A stretch of DNA of 64,000 nucleotides, from positions 19,660 through 83,659 of IMG/VR virus record IMGVR_UViG_3300005731_000127. The stretch is one strand, 5' to 3'. Every line of letters starts with the position of its first letter. The stretch's first letter is position 1. The notes under the pieces were generated by a model. The model was not told where the DNA came from, did no database searches, and saw only the letters and a program-made list of their open reading frames with translations. This document shows, piece by piece, positions 1-9,068 of this stretch. The DNA comes from a virus. Both the position numbers and the translations under genes were made by a program.

Positions 1-248
1 CTGTTGATTACTCCGATAATTATGTTATGGATGTATCTAAAGGTATTGATAGAGCTATTTACTTAGGTGATGTTCTTGTAGAGCATATGCATTGGACATT
101 CGGAAAATCCGAGTTCGATAAAACATCTCAAGAGGCTCATGTTCGCAGAGGCAGGGATGATAATGGTAAAGTGTACAGAGAATCACAAGAACAAATAAAA
201 GAAGATATAAGGAAATTGAATGATTATACACTTACATATATACGATAA
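1..248 (+). CDS. glycosyltransferase-like protein, C-terminal fragment (5' end outside window)
   Basis: The reading frame is open from base 3 and ends at TAA 246-248, so only the last ~81 residues are visible. The motif VEHMHWTFGK followed by D..SQEAHVRR is the kind of tail seen in phage GT-A-type glycosyltransferase proteins that precede other sugar genes. An internal ATG at 27 exists, but the frame continues upstream of it. It overlaps the next gene by 29 bases. Function is inferred from the motif and the cluster, not from a visible catalytic core. Confidence 0.5.
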   Translation, partial: VDYSDNYVMDVSKGIDRAIYLGDVLVEHMHWTFGKSEFDKTSQEAHVRRGRDDNGKVYRESQEQIKEDIRKLNDYTLTYIR

Positions 249-1116
249 TGCAGTGATGCCTGTTCATGACAATGATCGAGTTTATAGGAATACTGTGCCT
301 TTTTGCTTTGATGGTCTTTACCAGCATACGGTTAATACGCCAATACTTAATGACGTTGATTATTATATGGGGCAGTTTAATGATAGCTCTAAACTAAGTC
401 TAGATTATTTAGAAACTAATTTTAAGAATTTTAATAAATGTCCAGAAAGACATATTCTAGATATAGAAGGTGATTGGGCGTATCGTGATGTTCCAGAAGA
501 GATATTTAAAACTGGATGTAAATTTATAATGAATGGCGTTAAGTCTAATTATAGTGAATACTTGCATAATATTTTTGTTCGCCCGACCTTTTCTAAGAAT
601 CTAATGAGCCTTGTTAAGAAAAAAGCGTTTTATCATCCTAATTACAATCGCGTTTTTTCGTTTCGAGGACTGCCAGACCCACACGGAGTTAGAAATGAAA
701 TGAAGTGTTTTTTTGATGATAATGGTTTTGATAATAATATTCAATTTACTCATTCATGGAAAGGGTCGTCAAATGATAAAAAGGATCATTATAAATTTGC
801 CGAAAATATTTTAGGCGGAACATTCAGTTTATGTCCGAGGGGAACAGGTGTTGATTCGGTTAGATTTTTGGAATCATGTTTTTATGGCAGGATTCCTATT
901 GTAATTTCTGATAATATATGTTTTGGTCATGATTTTAATAAGCCATTTTACTTTCAAATGGATAGAATAGATAGTGCTGCAATAAACGAAATATCAAAAT
1001 TGCCAATTAATGTAATTAATGAATACTCTAGAAACGCTGTTGAATTTTTCAATACTTATGTTAAAGAGTATTTTGCGGACCCAACATTACAATTTATAAA
1101 ATGGAATAGTCGATGA
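220..1116 (+). CDS. exostosin-like (GT47-type) glycosyltransferase
   Basis: 298 residues. The C-terminal half contains FSLCPRGTGVDSVRFLES then GRIPIVISDN, the signature of the exostosin/GT47 family in which a nucleotide-sugar is bound by a GT-B fold. The N-terminal half is less recognisable. No signal peptide or membrane helix is seen, so it should act in the cytoplasm on a glycan, lipid-linked sugar or phage component. The stop overlaps the next start as ATGA. Confidence 0.72.
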   Translation: MIIHLHIYDNAVMPVHDNDRVYRNTVPFCFDGLYQHTVNTPILNDVDYYMGQFNDSSKLSLDYLETNFKNFNKCPERHILDIEGDWAYRDVPEEIFKTGCKFIMNGVKSNYSEYLHNIFVRPTFSKNLMSLVKKKAFYHPNYNRVFSFRGLPDPHGVRNEMKCFFDDNGFDNNIQFTHSWKGSSNDKKDHYKFAENILGGTFSLCPRGTGVDSVRFLESCFYGRIPIVISDNICFGHDFNKPFYFQMDRIDSAAINEISKLPINVINEYSRNAVEFFNTYVKEYFADPTLQFIKWNSR

Positions 1117-1721
1117 AAAATATCCTTTATAATGCTATGGATAAAGAAGCTTCAAAACTACCGAATGGTGGCAAAATAAGCGATGGTGACCTGACTGGTC
1201 ACGACATTAGAAATATAGTTAATAATATTTGTTCTAATTTTAAAATAAGGTATTTGGAGATAGGTCTTTATCGCGGTGGAATATTCTCCGCAGCTTTGTA
1301 TAAAAATAAGATTGAAGCGGTTGGAATAGATAACTGGAGCCAAAACTGGTCATCACAAGATTCTAGATTAGTATTTATGGACCGCCTTAATGAGAATAGG
1401 GGTGAGAATACTGTTGAGATAATTGAAAGTGATTGCTGGGTTCCTAATCTTCTTGGCGACAAAAAATTCAACGTATATACATTTGACGGACCTCATGGTT
1501 GGCAGGACCAGTATGACGCTTTAGTTAAGTATATTGATAATATGGATGATAGATTTATTTACATAGTTGACGACTATGATATAGAAAAGTCTCCCGAAGT
1601 TGTTGATGCTGTGCAGCAGTCTATTAAAGACTTGAATTTAAAAATAACAGATGATTATACCTTTAGAGCCGGATACGGTTATCACGAAGGTGTCTATTTT
1701 GCAAGCTTGGAGAAAGAATGA
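1113..1721 (+). CDS. class I SAM-dependent methyltransferase-like protein
   Basis: 202 residues. YLEIGLYRGGIFSAAL near residue 48 is a glycine-rich SAM-binding motif I, followed about 20 residues later by VGIDNW, the acidic end of strand beta-2, and later by NVYTFDGPHGW and YIVDDYD. This fits the Methyltransf_24 type found in glycan clusters, where such enzymes methylate sugar hydroxyls. Start and stop both overlap neighbours as ATGA, which indicates translational coupling. Confidence 0.65.
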   Translation: MKNILYNAMDKEASKLPNGGKISDGDLTGHDIRNIVNNICSNFKIRYLEIGLYRGGIFSAALYKNKIEAVGIDNWSQNWSSQDSRLVFMDRLNENRGENTVEIIESDCWVPNLLGDKKFNVYTFDGPHGWQDQYDALVKYIDNMDDRFIYIVDDYDIEKSPEVVDAVQQSIKDLNLKITDDYTFRAGYGYHEGVYFASLEKE

Positions 1722-2632
1722 AAATTTTAACAGTATATAATACATGCGGAATTAATGGCGATAAAATTGATTGGTATATTCAGTGTATTGAAAGTATTTT
1801 AAGACAAGATTATAAAAACCAAAAAGTTGTTGTTTCTTCGTGTCTTAATTCGGAAGACTGTATGCGAAGATTAAAGAAGAAATTTGGCGATAAGATTATT
1901 GTTTGTTTATATAGAGATAGGTATATAGTTAATACCACTTTTAATAAGACGGTTCTTGAGTTTGGTAAAGATTGTGATGCTTACTTTTTCTTGGATTCTG
2001 GAGTTGATTTAGGTGATGACACTTCCGTCCTAAGTCAAATGGTAGAAAGGCTTTCTGACAGTTCTATGGTTTCTGTTCAAACAGATACTGATACTGGTTT
2101 TGAGTCTATTGGGTTAAAGCAAGATAGTGACATAAGTCAGGTAAAAGAAGATATAGAGATTCCTGTTGGAAAAGGCATCAATCTTCATTGTCAGCTATTT
2201 TCTAGAGATATATTAGATACTTTTGGTCTAGTCATTCCTGATGTTTTTGCCGCTTATTGTACTGAAAGCACTTTTTCGTTTCTTAATGCCTGCGTGGAGA
2301 AAAAATGGAAAATAATTAAGGACGTAATTGTTCATCACAATAAAGCCGTTGACGGTCCATCATCGTCACAACCCCATTGGTCGCCAGTACATAGAACTCC
2401 TTGGAATAATTTACTTTATGGCAGGGATGCTAGAGATTTTATTCATGATCCGCAGGCTATTAGCGCCGGATTAGGTTACGAAGAATGTGGCAAAATAATG
2501 CTTCATGATGATTCGGCTTATTCTAACGGAATACCAAAACACAAACAAGAATTAATAGACTCAGTTAAAAAGTATTTTTATTCAAACAAAGAAGAACTTA
2601 ATTATGCCATCATCAACACGACAATATTCTAA
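1718..2632 (+). CDS. GT2-like glycosyltransferase
   Basis: 304 residues. It opens with MKILTVYNTCG and IESILRQDYKNQKVVVSS, the first strand and helix of a GT-A fold, and DAYFFLDSGVDLG near residue 90 stands where the DxD metal/nucleotide site is expected. The C-terminal portion (HHNKAVDGPSSSQPHW) is not conserved to my knowledge. Donor and acceptor are unknown. It overlaps the following gene by 29 bases. Confidence 0.6.
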   Translation: MKILTVYNTCGINGDKIDWYIQCIESILRQDYKNQKVVVSSCLNSEDCMRRLKKKFGDKIIVCLYRDRYIVNTTFNKTVLEFGKDCDAYFFLDSGVDLGDDTSVLSQMVERLSDSSMVSVQTDTDTGFESIGLKQDSDISQVKEDIEIPVGKGINLHCQLFSRDILDTFGLVIPDVFAAYCTESTFSFLNACVEKKWKIIKDVIVHHNKAVDGPSSSQPHWSPVHRTPWNNLLYGRDARDFIHDPQAISAGLGYEECGKIMLHDDSAYSNGIPKHKQELIDSVKKYFYSNKEELNYAIINTTIF

Positions 2633-3083
2633 ACATATAGAAAATCGCGGATCAATATATACGACTTATAATGAATCTGATTTTCCGACGATCAAATTTG
2701 TTCAGGATAAGGTGTCCGTTTCTAAAAAAGGCGTGATTCGCGGATTTCATGGTGACGACAAAACTTATAAACTAATAACATGTCTTCATGGAGTGTTTGA
2801 TTTAGTAGTATTTGACATGGATAAACAAATAACTCAAAAGTACCATTTGAATTCAGAAGATGATTTTTGTAACTCCATTCTTGTTCCGCCGCGACATCTT
2901 AATGGTCATCAGTGTTTATCAGAAGAATGTGTGCTACATTATAAATGGAGCGAGTATTATAATCTCGGAGGACAATATAGCGTGTATTATAATGATGAAA
3001 CAATAAATCCACAATGGAGGCGTCTTAACAAAACGCTTGTTTCTGAACGAGACATGTCAGCACCTAGTTTTTTGGATTTATAA
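2604..3083 (+). CDS. RmlC-like dTDP-sugar 3,5-epimerase family cupin
   Basis: 159 residues. GVIRGFHGDDKTYKLITC is the RmlC hallmark (compare GVLRGLHxQ), followed by GVFDLVVFDM, LVPPRHLNGHQ and YNDETINPQW, in the order of RmlC family proteins. Such enzymes epimerise C3 and/or C5 of a 4-keto-6-deoxy nucleotide sugar. It is slightly shorter than the usual ~180 residues. A single-carbon epimerase or isomerase is equally possible. Confidence 0.72.
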   Translation: MPSSTRQYSKHIENRGSIYTTYNESDFPTIKFVQDKVSVSKKGVIRGFHGDDKTYKLITCLHGVFDLVVFDMDKQITQKYHLNSEDDFCNSILVPPRHLNGHQCLSEECVLHYKWSEYYNLGGQYSVYYNDETINPQWRRLNKTLVSERDMSAPSFLDL

Positions 3084-3748
3084 TGTTATCAGTAATAGTT
3101 GTGAGTAAAAACCGGCACTCTATCTTACAAAGATGCTTAAAATCAATAGTTGATAATAGCACAAATATAGATTTATGGGTTGGTTATGACAATGATGACG
3201 AACTAACAAATGAAATAGGATTATTTTTTGGAGCTAAAACAGCCTCGTCAAAAGAATCAGGAAATAGGCATAAGTATCTATTAAACCCAATATCTAATGC
3301 GTGTAGTGGTGACTATGTTATTTCTATAAATGACGATGTCGAGGTAATGACGAAAGATTTTGACATCATTATAAATGATACGATGCATAGTAATTTCTGT
3401 AAAGGTATTGGTTATGGTATTTGTAAAGAGTCTTGGTCTATAGGAAATGCAAAAAAAGACTGGGAAGAATCTTTAGGTCATCCATATGCGTGTTATCCGG
3501 TTTTAACAAGATCGTTAATTAACGCACTTGGATATTTTATGCCTCCACAGATATCTGGTCCCGGAGCCGATATAGCTTTGTCATCAGTTATTTTTGGTGC
3601 TGACAATCCACAGTTTTGCAATATTAGTGTCGATATTTTTGATCACGCTTATGTGTCTGATAAAAACCAATCCAGACATTATAATAATTATACAAATCAA
3701 GACCTAAATAAAGATATTGAGAAAATAAATGCACATACTAATAATTAA
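3083..3748 (+). CDS. GT2-family glycosyltransferase
   Basis: 221 residues. MLSVIVVSKNRHSILQRCLKS is a classical GT2 start. ACSGDYVISINDDVEV near residue 76 carries the DDxV metal site. The protein is short and probably consists only of the GT-A catalytic domain. The stop overlaps the next gene by 20 bases. Confidence 0.68.
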   Translation: MLSVIVVSKNRHSILQRCLKSIVDNSTNIDLWVGYDNDDELTNEIGLFFGAKTASSKESGNRHKYLLNPISNACSGDYVISINDDVEVMTKDFDIIINDTMHSNFCKGIGYGICKESWSIGNAKKDWEESLGHPYACYPVLTRSLINALGYFMPPQISGPGADIALSSVIFGADNPQFCNISVDIFDHAYVSDKNQSRHYNNYTNQDLNKDIEKINAHTNN

Positions 3749-5237
3749 TCCTAGTTCAGCAAGTTTGTATCAGGATTTAAAAAAAGATTTTTCAGCAAAA
3801 GAGCCGAATATATGGGCTGGTCTTTTAGCAAACGCGGTACGGTCTCGGCATAAAGTTACAATCTACGATATGGAGATAGAGAAGCCCTCCGCTCATAAGT
3901 TTGCATGTGATATTAAGTCGATTGATCCTGCTTTTCTTTTATTTGTTGCTACGGGGCAGAATCCAAATGCTTCGACAGCAGCAATGCACGGAGCTACTTT
4001 AGCTGCTAAAAGTTTACGTGATTATGGGGTTCGAGAAAAGATAGCATTTATCGGTCCTCACGTTAATGCCCTGCCTTACGAAACTTTAGAAAAACATGAA
4101 GATATTGATATCGTTTTTTGTAATGAAGGAATTTATGCTCTCAAAAATTTACTTAATACAGATTTGTCCGATGAGTCGCTAAAAAGCGTTAATGGTATTT
4201 ATTGGAAAAATGAGGAACGGGAAATAGTAATGAATCCTCCGGAGATGATCGTTCCTCAAGATATGTTAGAACAAGATATGCCGGGTATAGCTTATGACTT
4301 AATGCCTTCTCTTGATAAGTACAGAACTAGTCCGTGGCATACTAATTTTAAAGGCGGGACTTCTCCGTTTGCCAGTATTTATACTAGTCTTGGGTGTTTT
4401 TCAAGATGTTCGTTTTGTATGATTAATTCAATCAATAGAATATCAAATGACACAAAAGATAAAAAGTATTCCGCTGCTGACTTTAATATCTTTAGATATT
4501 GGAATCCAGAGTTTACAATTAAACAACTAGAGTATTTATCCGAGAATGGCGTTTATAATCTAAAAATTGCTGATGAAATGTTTGTTTATAGACCAAAGCA
4601 TTTTATGAGATTATGCGAATTAATAAAAGAAAGGGGTCTTGATTTTAATATTTGGGCTTATAGTCGTGTCGATACAGCAAAGCCTCATTATCTTGAAACT
4701 CTAAGAGAAGCTGGTGTTAGGCATTTGGCTTTAGGTATAGAGTCTGCAAATCAAACAGTAAGACAGGAGATAGACAAAGGCAGATTCAAGGAAATAAACA
4801 TTAGGGATATTGTTGATGAAATAAATAAAAGCGATATAGGGGTTGGTGGAAATTTTATAGTAGGATTGCAAGGTGATTCGTATGAAACAATGCAGCAAAC
4901 AATGAATTTAGCATTTGAATTGGATTTAGCGAATATGAACGTTTACTGTTCTACAGCGTTGCCGGGGAGTCCTTTGTATTTGCAGGCTAAACAAGAGGGG
5001 AGATTTTTGCCAGAAAAATATTCTGAGTTTGGTTTCTTAAGTTATGATCATATTCCTGATAGTACAGAATTTTTAACTTCAAAAGAAGTTTTACAATTTC
5101 GTGATTATTTCTTTGATTCGTACTTTACAAATCCCGGCGTTCTTAATAGAATGAATAAGAAGTATGGTGAAAAATCCGTAGAAAACATAAACAAGATGAC
5201 ATCAATAAAACTCAAAAGAAAATTGTTAGGTGATTAA
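3729..5237 (+). CDS. B12-binding radical SAM protein
   Basis: 502 residues. An N-terminal cobalamin-binding-like region (residues ~1-150, with ILIINPSSAS and AFIGPHVNALP) precedes a radical SAM core with SLGCFSRCSFCMIN near residue 218, giving the CxxxCxxC cluster that binds 4Fe-4S. The later GIESANQTVRQEIDKG, GGNFIVGL and YCSTALPGSPLY are typical of this superfamily. Members carry out C-methylation, rearrangement or sugar modification. In this cluster a role in making an unusual sugar is plausible; the substrate cannot be told. Confidence 0.8.
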   Translation: MHILIINPSSASLYQDLKKDFSAKEPNIWAGLLANAVRSRHKVTIYDMEIEKPSAHKFACDIKSIDPAFLLFVATGQNPNASTAAMHGATLAAKSLRDYGVREKIAFIGPHVNALPYETLEKHEDIDIVFCNEGIYALKNLLNTDLSDESLKSVNGIYWKNEEREIVMNPPEMIVPQDMLEQDMPGIAYDLMPSLDKYRTSPWHTNFKGGTSPFASIYTSLGCFSRCSFCMINSINRISNDTKDKKYSAADFNIFRYWNPEFTIKQLEYLSENGVYNLKIADEMFVYRPKHFMRLCELIKERGLDFNIWAYSRVDTAKPHYLETLREAGVRHLALGIESANQTVRQEIDKGRFKEINIRDIVDEINKSDIGVGGNFIVGLQGDSYETMQQTMNLAFELDLANMNVYCSTALPGSPLYLQAKQEGRFLPEKYSEFGFLSYDHIPDSTEFLTSKEVLQFRDYFFDSYFTNPGVLNRMNKKYGEKSVENINKMTSIKLKRKLLGD

Positions 5238-5756
5238 ATGAAAAAATGTTTGATTATTACGTGGGAAAAATTTCAGGACCATGAGGTTATTTACCCATAT
5301 TATTCTGCTAAAGAGCATGGGTACGAAGTAACTGTAGCAGCAAATAAACCCGGAAAAATTTTTGGAATACTAGGCTGTCATATCAATTGTGATATTCCAT
5401 GCGATTCGCTTTACAATAAGAGTGTAGATGATTACGATTTAGTAATTATTCCCGGAGGCGTTAAAGCTCTTGAAAAATTAAGATTGAATAATCCAGCGGT
5501 TGAGTTTGTTAAAAAATGGATGAATGCCGATAAGCCGACTTTTGTCCTGTGTAATGGTCCTCAACTGCTGATTACGGCAGATGTTCTTAAAGGAAGAACT
5601 ATAACCGGGTATTATGCTATCGAAAAAGATATAGAAAATGCCGGTGCTACATATAGTCATGACGATGTTGTTGTTGATGGTAATTTAGTTTCTTGCCCTC
5701 ATTACGATTTTATGGGCGAATGGCTACTAGCTGGGTATGAGTCAATTGATAGTTAA
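5238..5756 (+). CDS. DJ-1/PfpI family protein (class I glutamine amidotransferase-like)
   Basis: 172 residues starting directly after the radical SAM stop. YDLVIIPGG (residues ~66) and PTFVLCNGPQLLITADVL place the nucleophile-elbow Cys as in DJ-1/PfpI proteins; the usual His after the Cys is Asn here. TITGYYAIEKDIENAGATY and DGNLVSCPHY follow the family order. Family roles include glyoxalase/deglycase, chaperone and amidotransferase-like chemistry. Its role in a sugar cluster is unclear. Confidence 0.75.
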   Translation: MKKCLIITWEKFQDHEVIYPYYSAKEHGYEVTVAANKPGKIFGILGCHINCDIPCDSLYNKSVDDYDLVIIPGGVKALEKLRLNNPAVEFVKKWMNADKPTFVLCNGPQLLITADVLKGRTITGYYAIEKDIENAGATYSHDDVVVDGNLVSCPHYDFMGEWLLAGYESIDS

Positions 5757-6336
5757 AAAACCTTGGGGTTACGAGTATCCTGCTTTCGAGAATGATGAAG
5801 TAGGAATATGGATTCTTCGTATTAAGAGCGGGGAATCTACATCCTTACACTGTCATCCAAATAAAGAAACGGGGTTGATTGTGTTGCAAGGTATTGTGGC
5901 TATTGACTTTATGAATCACAGGATTATTAAATATAGTGAAGAAAAAACGATGCTTCGTCGTGGATTATTTCATAAATCTACTGCAATGAATGGTGATGCC
6001 GTATTGTTAGAAATAGAAGCTCCTAATAATAAGACGGATTTAGTAAGGCTTGAGGATAAGTATAATAGGAATTCAGACTACGAAGAATCATCGGAAGAAC
6101 CTTCTGAGTTAGACCTTTCAAGACCTTGCAAATTTAATTTGTCGGAGTTTAACTATCACAAAGTAACAAATAAAAAAGAAATAGGATGGGCTAAGTTATT
6201 CATATTTACTAAAGGAGGGCTTAAGTGTGGTGACGATATGATTGTCAAAGCTGGTGATGTTCTAGAATTTAACACACTCAAAAGACTCCTTGACAAGTTT
6301 GATTTAATTGACACGGAGTATATTACAATATGCTAA
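5737..6336 (+). CDS. cupin-domain protein
   Basis: 199 residues. KPWGYEYPAFEND and SGESTSLHCHPNKETGLIVLQG give a first cupin motif with metal-ligand His residues, similar to the C-terminal cupin of mannose-6-phosphate isomerases. A second, weaker cupin-like portion (AKLFIFTKGGLKCGDDMIVKAGDV) lies toward the C-terminus. It is likely a sugar isomerase or binding protein. It overlaps both neighbours. Confidence 0.6.
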   Translation: MSQLIVKKPWGYEYPAFENDEVGIWILRIKSGESTSLHCHPNKETGLIVLQGIVAIDFMNHRIIKYSEEKTMLRRGLFHKSTAMNGDAVLLEIEAPNNKTDLVRLEDKYNRNSDYEESSEEPSELDLSRPCKFNLSEFNYHKVTNKKEIGWAKLFIFTKGGLKCGDDMIVKAGDVLEFNTLKRLLDKFDLIDTEYITIC

Positions 6337-7133
6337 AAATTGATAAAAATAAAATTATAAAAAGGGCTTTATTTTGTAGGTCTTTTGAGGACTGTTTGTA
6401 TGATCAGATTAAAAAAGGTAATATAAATATTCCGGTTTATCTTTCTGCTGGACAAGAAATAATTCCCGCAGTGATAAGTAGCATCTGTGAAAAAATGAAT
6501 ATCAAACCTATGATATTTGCTCAACATAGGTGTCACTCTACTTATATATCTTTTGGCGGCGATTATATACGTCTCATTCATGAGTTGTTAGGTCTACCAA
6601 CTGGATGCTCTAATGGTATGGGTGGATCGGCATCTATTCATGATCAGAAAATAAAGATGTTTGGTCACGATGGTATGATGGGCAGCAATATCCCAATAGG
6701 TACAGGGGCGTGCCATGCCTCTAAGCAGCCAACGATTGTTTTTGCCGGTGATGCCGCAGCCGAAGAGGATTATGCATTGTCGTCATATGGATGGGCGGCG
6801 ACTCACAACCTTCCTATTTTATTCGTTGTCGAGGATAATAATCTTTCTATCTTAACAGAAAAATCCGTTAGGCGAAATTGGGAAATAGCACCGGTATCTC
6901 AGGCTATGGGTGTAGAGTCTTATTCTATAATAGATACACAAGAGCAGATAATTAAGTATTCACAAAATTTCTTTAAAGGTCCGGTTCTTCTCAATATTGA
7001 GACGGTTAGAAAGTATTGGCATTCTGGAGCCGGAACTGATGGAGATCAATATGATCATCTAAGAGATTACGACTTAACTCCATTTAAGAATGTTATTAAT
7101 CAACAATGGGAAAAGGCTTTAAGGTTACTATGA
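6330..7133 (+). CDS. TPP-dependent E1 component, alpha-type subunit
   Basis: 267 residues. GCSNGMGGSASIHD and GSNIPIGTGACHASK match E1 alpha (pyruvate/acetoin dehydrogenase type), and GDAAAEEDYAL with EDNNLS about 25 residues later is the GDx(25-30)N thiamine-diphosphate and metal site. Together with the next gene it should form a two-subunit TPP enzyme. No E2 or E3 lies nearby, so a carboligase role, transferring a two-carbon unit to a keto sugar, is more likely than central metabolism. Confidence 0.82.
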   Translation: MLKIDKNKIIKRALFCRSFEDCLYDQIKKGNINIPVYLSAGQEIIPAVISSICEKMNIKPMIFAQHRCHSTYISFGGDYIRLIHELLGLPTGCSNGMGGSASIHDQKIKMFGHDGMMGSNIPIGTGACHASKQPTIVFAGDAAAEEDYALSSYGWAATHNLPILFVVEDNNLSILTEKSVRRNWEIAPVSQAMGVESYSIIDTQEQIIKYSQNFFKGPVLLNIETVRKYWHSGAGTDGDQYDHLRDYDLTPFKNVINQQWEKALRLL

Positions 7134-8023
7134 AACTAAAAGACAAAATATCTGAGATAACAAAGAAGCATTTACTTGACGGTAATTTGCTGTATGGTCA
7201 ATGCCTCACTGCTGTTGGGAATGTTGGTGGAACAGTTCCGGATATGGAGGATAACCACGGAATAGTTGAGCTATCAATGGCTGATGTTGCTGGTGGCGCT
7301 TTTGTTGTTGGTGGCGGTCTTATGGGGAAAAGACCGATCTACGTCATTAGGTATCAGGGGTTTTCTTGGTACAATATGATTAGTATAGTTAATTATGCCG
7401 CAAAAAGCAAAGAGATGTGGGGTGTCCCTTGTCCTATTTTAGTGCGGTCTATTGCGATGGAAGGTGCTATCGGTCCTGTTGCCGGAAGTTCTCATCATAG
7501 TGCGTTTTATAGAATGCCGGGGATCAAGATATATTCGCCAATGACTCCGGGCGAATATCAGTCTATGTATGATGATTTTATGCAGGATGATTCTGTCTAC
7601 TATGTTTCAGAGCATCGCGGAGCATATGACGTGGATTATGAATTAAATAACATTACATTTGAAAAACCGGACGTGTGTTTGTATCCTGTTTCTATAACTA
7701 GACTTGCGGCGATGGAGGTGTCGAAGAGATTACAAGACGAAGGTATCAATGTCGCCGTATATCATCAAAGAAAACTTACAGATCACGCTCAAGACGAGGA
7801 AGTTCAAGCTGCGGCACAAGCTAAAGTATCACTTGTTTTAGATGATGACTATTCTCAGGGTGTTGCTACTAATATAGCTTATAACATACAAAAAGAAAGT
7901 GATATCAAATTAAACATATTCCCACTAGGACTAGAGAAAAAATCGGCGGGATTTGCTAAACATTTAGATAATCTTCCTCCGGACGCTAATAAGATTTATG
8001 ATTATATAAAGGGGTTGCTATGA
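7130..8023 (+). CDS. TPP-dependent E1 component, beta-type/transketolase-like subunit
   Basis: 297 residues from the ATG at 7130, which overlaps the upstream TGA as ATGA; an in-frame ATG at 7106 would add 8 residues but is buried in the previous gene. HGIVELSMADVAGGAFVVGG, FSWYNMISIVNYAAKS and GSSHHSAFYRMPGIKIYSP follow the pyrimidine-binding and C-terminal domains of E1 beta/transketolase. It pairs with the alpha gene to complete the active site at the subunit interface. Confidence 0.8.
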   Translation: MKLKDKISEITKKHLLDGNLLYGQCLTAVGNVGGTVPDMEDNHGIVELSMADVAGGAFVVGGGLMGKRPIYVIRYQGFSWYNMISIVNYAAKSKEMWGVPCPILVRSIAMEGAIGPVAGSSHHSAFYRMPGIKIYSPMTPGEYQSMYDDFMQDDSVYYVSEHRGAYDVDYELNNITFEKPDVCLYPVSITRLAAMEVSKRLQDEGINVAVYHQRKLTDHAQDEEVQAAAQAKVSLVLDDDYSQGVATNIAYNIQKESDIKLNIFPLGLEKKSAGFAKHLDNLPPDANKIYDYIKGLL

Positions 8024-8601
8024 AATATTTTTGTGTGCTTTTTCTTTTACTTGTTAGCACCGTAGGTGCATATGCCGAATCACCATATGTCCAAATATTA
8101 GATGAAAATTGGAATAATCATTCCGGGGTAGTAATTAAGTCCGGAAAAATTATTGAAGTTCTAACGTGTTCGCACATGGTTATGCTTAACGAGTCAAAAC
8201 GTATTAATGTTAAGTTTTTTAACGGTGAAGAATACATAAGCCTTCCGGCTAAAATTAAAAAAATAGATCATTCTAGGGATTTAATGCTGCTATCCGTTGA
8301 GAACAGGGCTACTATAATAGTAGATTCTGTTAAAATAAGTGATTCTGTTGAGAATGTCAACTGTATTATATATGGGTATTCTTTTAAGGATAGAAAAATT
8401 ATTCAGGCTACATACAGTCCGGTGGTTGCTACAGCGGATGGTCACGAACTGTATTCATTTAAGGGGTTTGGTGTTTCTGGAATGTCGGGGTCGGCTATAT
8501 TATCAAACAATAAAATTATTTCAATTCAATCCGCTGGAAAAAACGGTAGTATTATTGGAGCAAGTATTAAAGAGATTAAGGAATTTTTAAAGGAAAAATA
8601 A
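8020..8601 (+). CDS. secreted trypsin-like serine protease
   Basis: 193 residues. An N-terminal signal peptide (MKYFCVLFLLLVSTVGAYA) is followed by a chymotrypsin-fold catalytic triad: His in VLTCSHMV, Asp in HSRDLMLL and Ser in GVSGMSGSAIL. No PDZ domain is present. It should act in the periplasm or outside the cell. A protease inside a glycan cluster is unexpected: processing of an exported glycoprotein, or attack on a host envelope protein, are both possible. Confidence 0.75.
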   Translation: MKYFCVLFLLLVSTVGAYAESPYVQILDENWNNHSGVVIKSGKIIEVLTCSHMVMLNESKRINVKFFNGEEYISLPAKIKKIDHSRDLMLLSVENRATIIVDSVKISDSVENVNCIIYGYSFKDRKIIQATYSPVVATADGHELYSFKGFGVSGMSGSAILSNNKIISIQSAGKNGSIIGASIKEIKEFLKEK

Positions 8602-9068
8602 TGTTAACACAAGAACAAGAATCTACAAATTATCATACTTTTAGGCATATTGAAAGAGTTCGTAATCTTTTGGGTCGAACTATATCTAAACTATTAGTGC
8701 GTGCTGAAAAACATGATCAGTCTAAACTAGAATCGCCGGAAGTTGAATTATTTACAGAGTTTACAGATAAATTAAAGGATTGTGAATATGGAAGTGATGA
8801 ATACAATGGTTATCTAAAAAAGATGCAAGTCGCATTAAATCATCATTATGCAAATAATTCTCATCATCCGGAGCATTACGAAAAAGGAATTAATGATATG
8901 AGTTTGATGGACTTGATTGAAATGTTTGTGGACTGGAAAGCTGCTAGTGAAAGACATAATACCGGAAATATTCTTAAGTCAATTAAGGTTAACGCCGACA
9001 GATTTGGCATGAGTCCTCAGTTAGTAAAAATATTTGAAAACACAGCAAAGGAATTTGATGGTGAATAG
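8601..9068 (+). CDS. DUF5662-like protein
   Basis: 155 residues. The His-rich order HxxxV...HDQSKL...NHHYANNSHHPEHYEKG...MDLIEMFVDWKAASERH is the pattern of DUF5662, a family of unknown function common in phages, with a putative metal-binding His/Asp cluster like HD-type proteins. The stop is TAG and overlaps the next start by 11 bases. Confidence 0.7.
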   Translation: MLTQEQESTNYHTFRHIERVRNLLGRTISKLLVRAEKHDQSKLESPEVELFTEFTDKLKDCEYGSDEYNGYLKKMQVALNHHYANNSHHPEHYEKGINDMSLMDLIEMFVDWKAASERHNTGNILKSIKVNADRFGMSPQLVKIFENTAKEFDGE

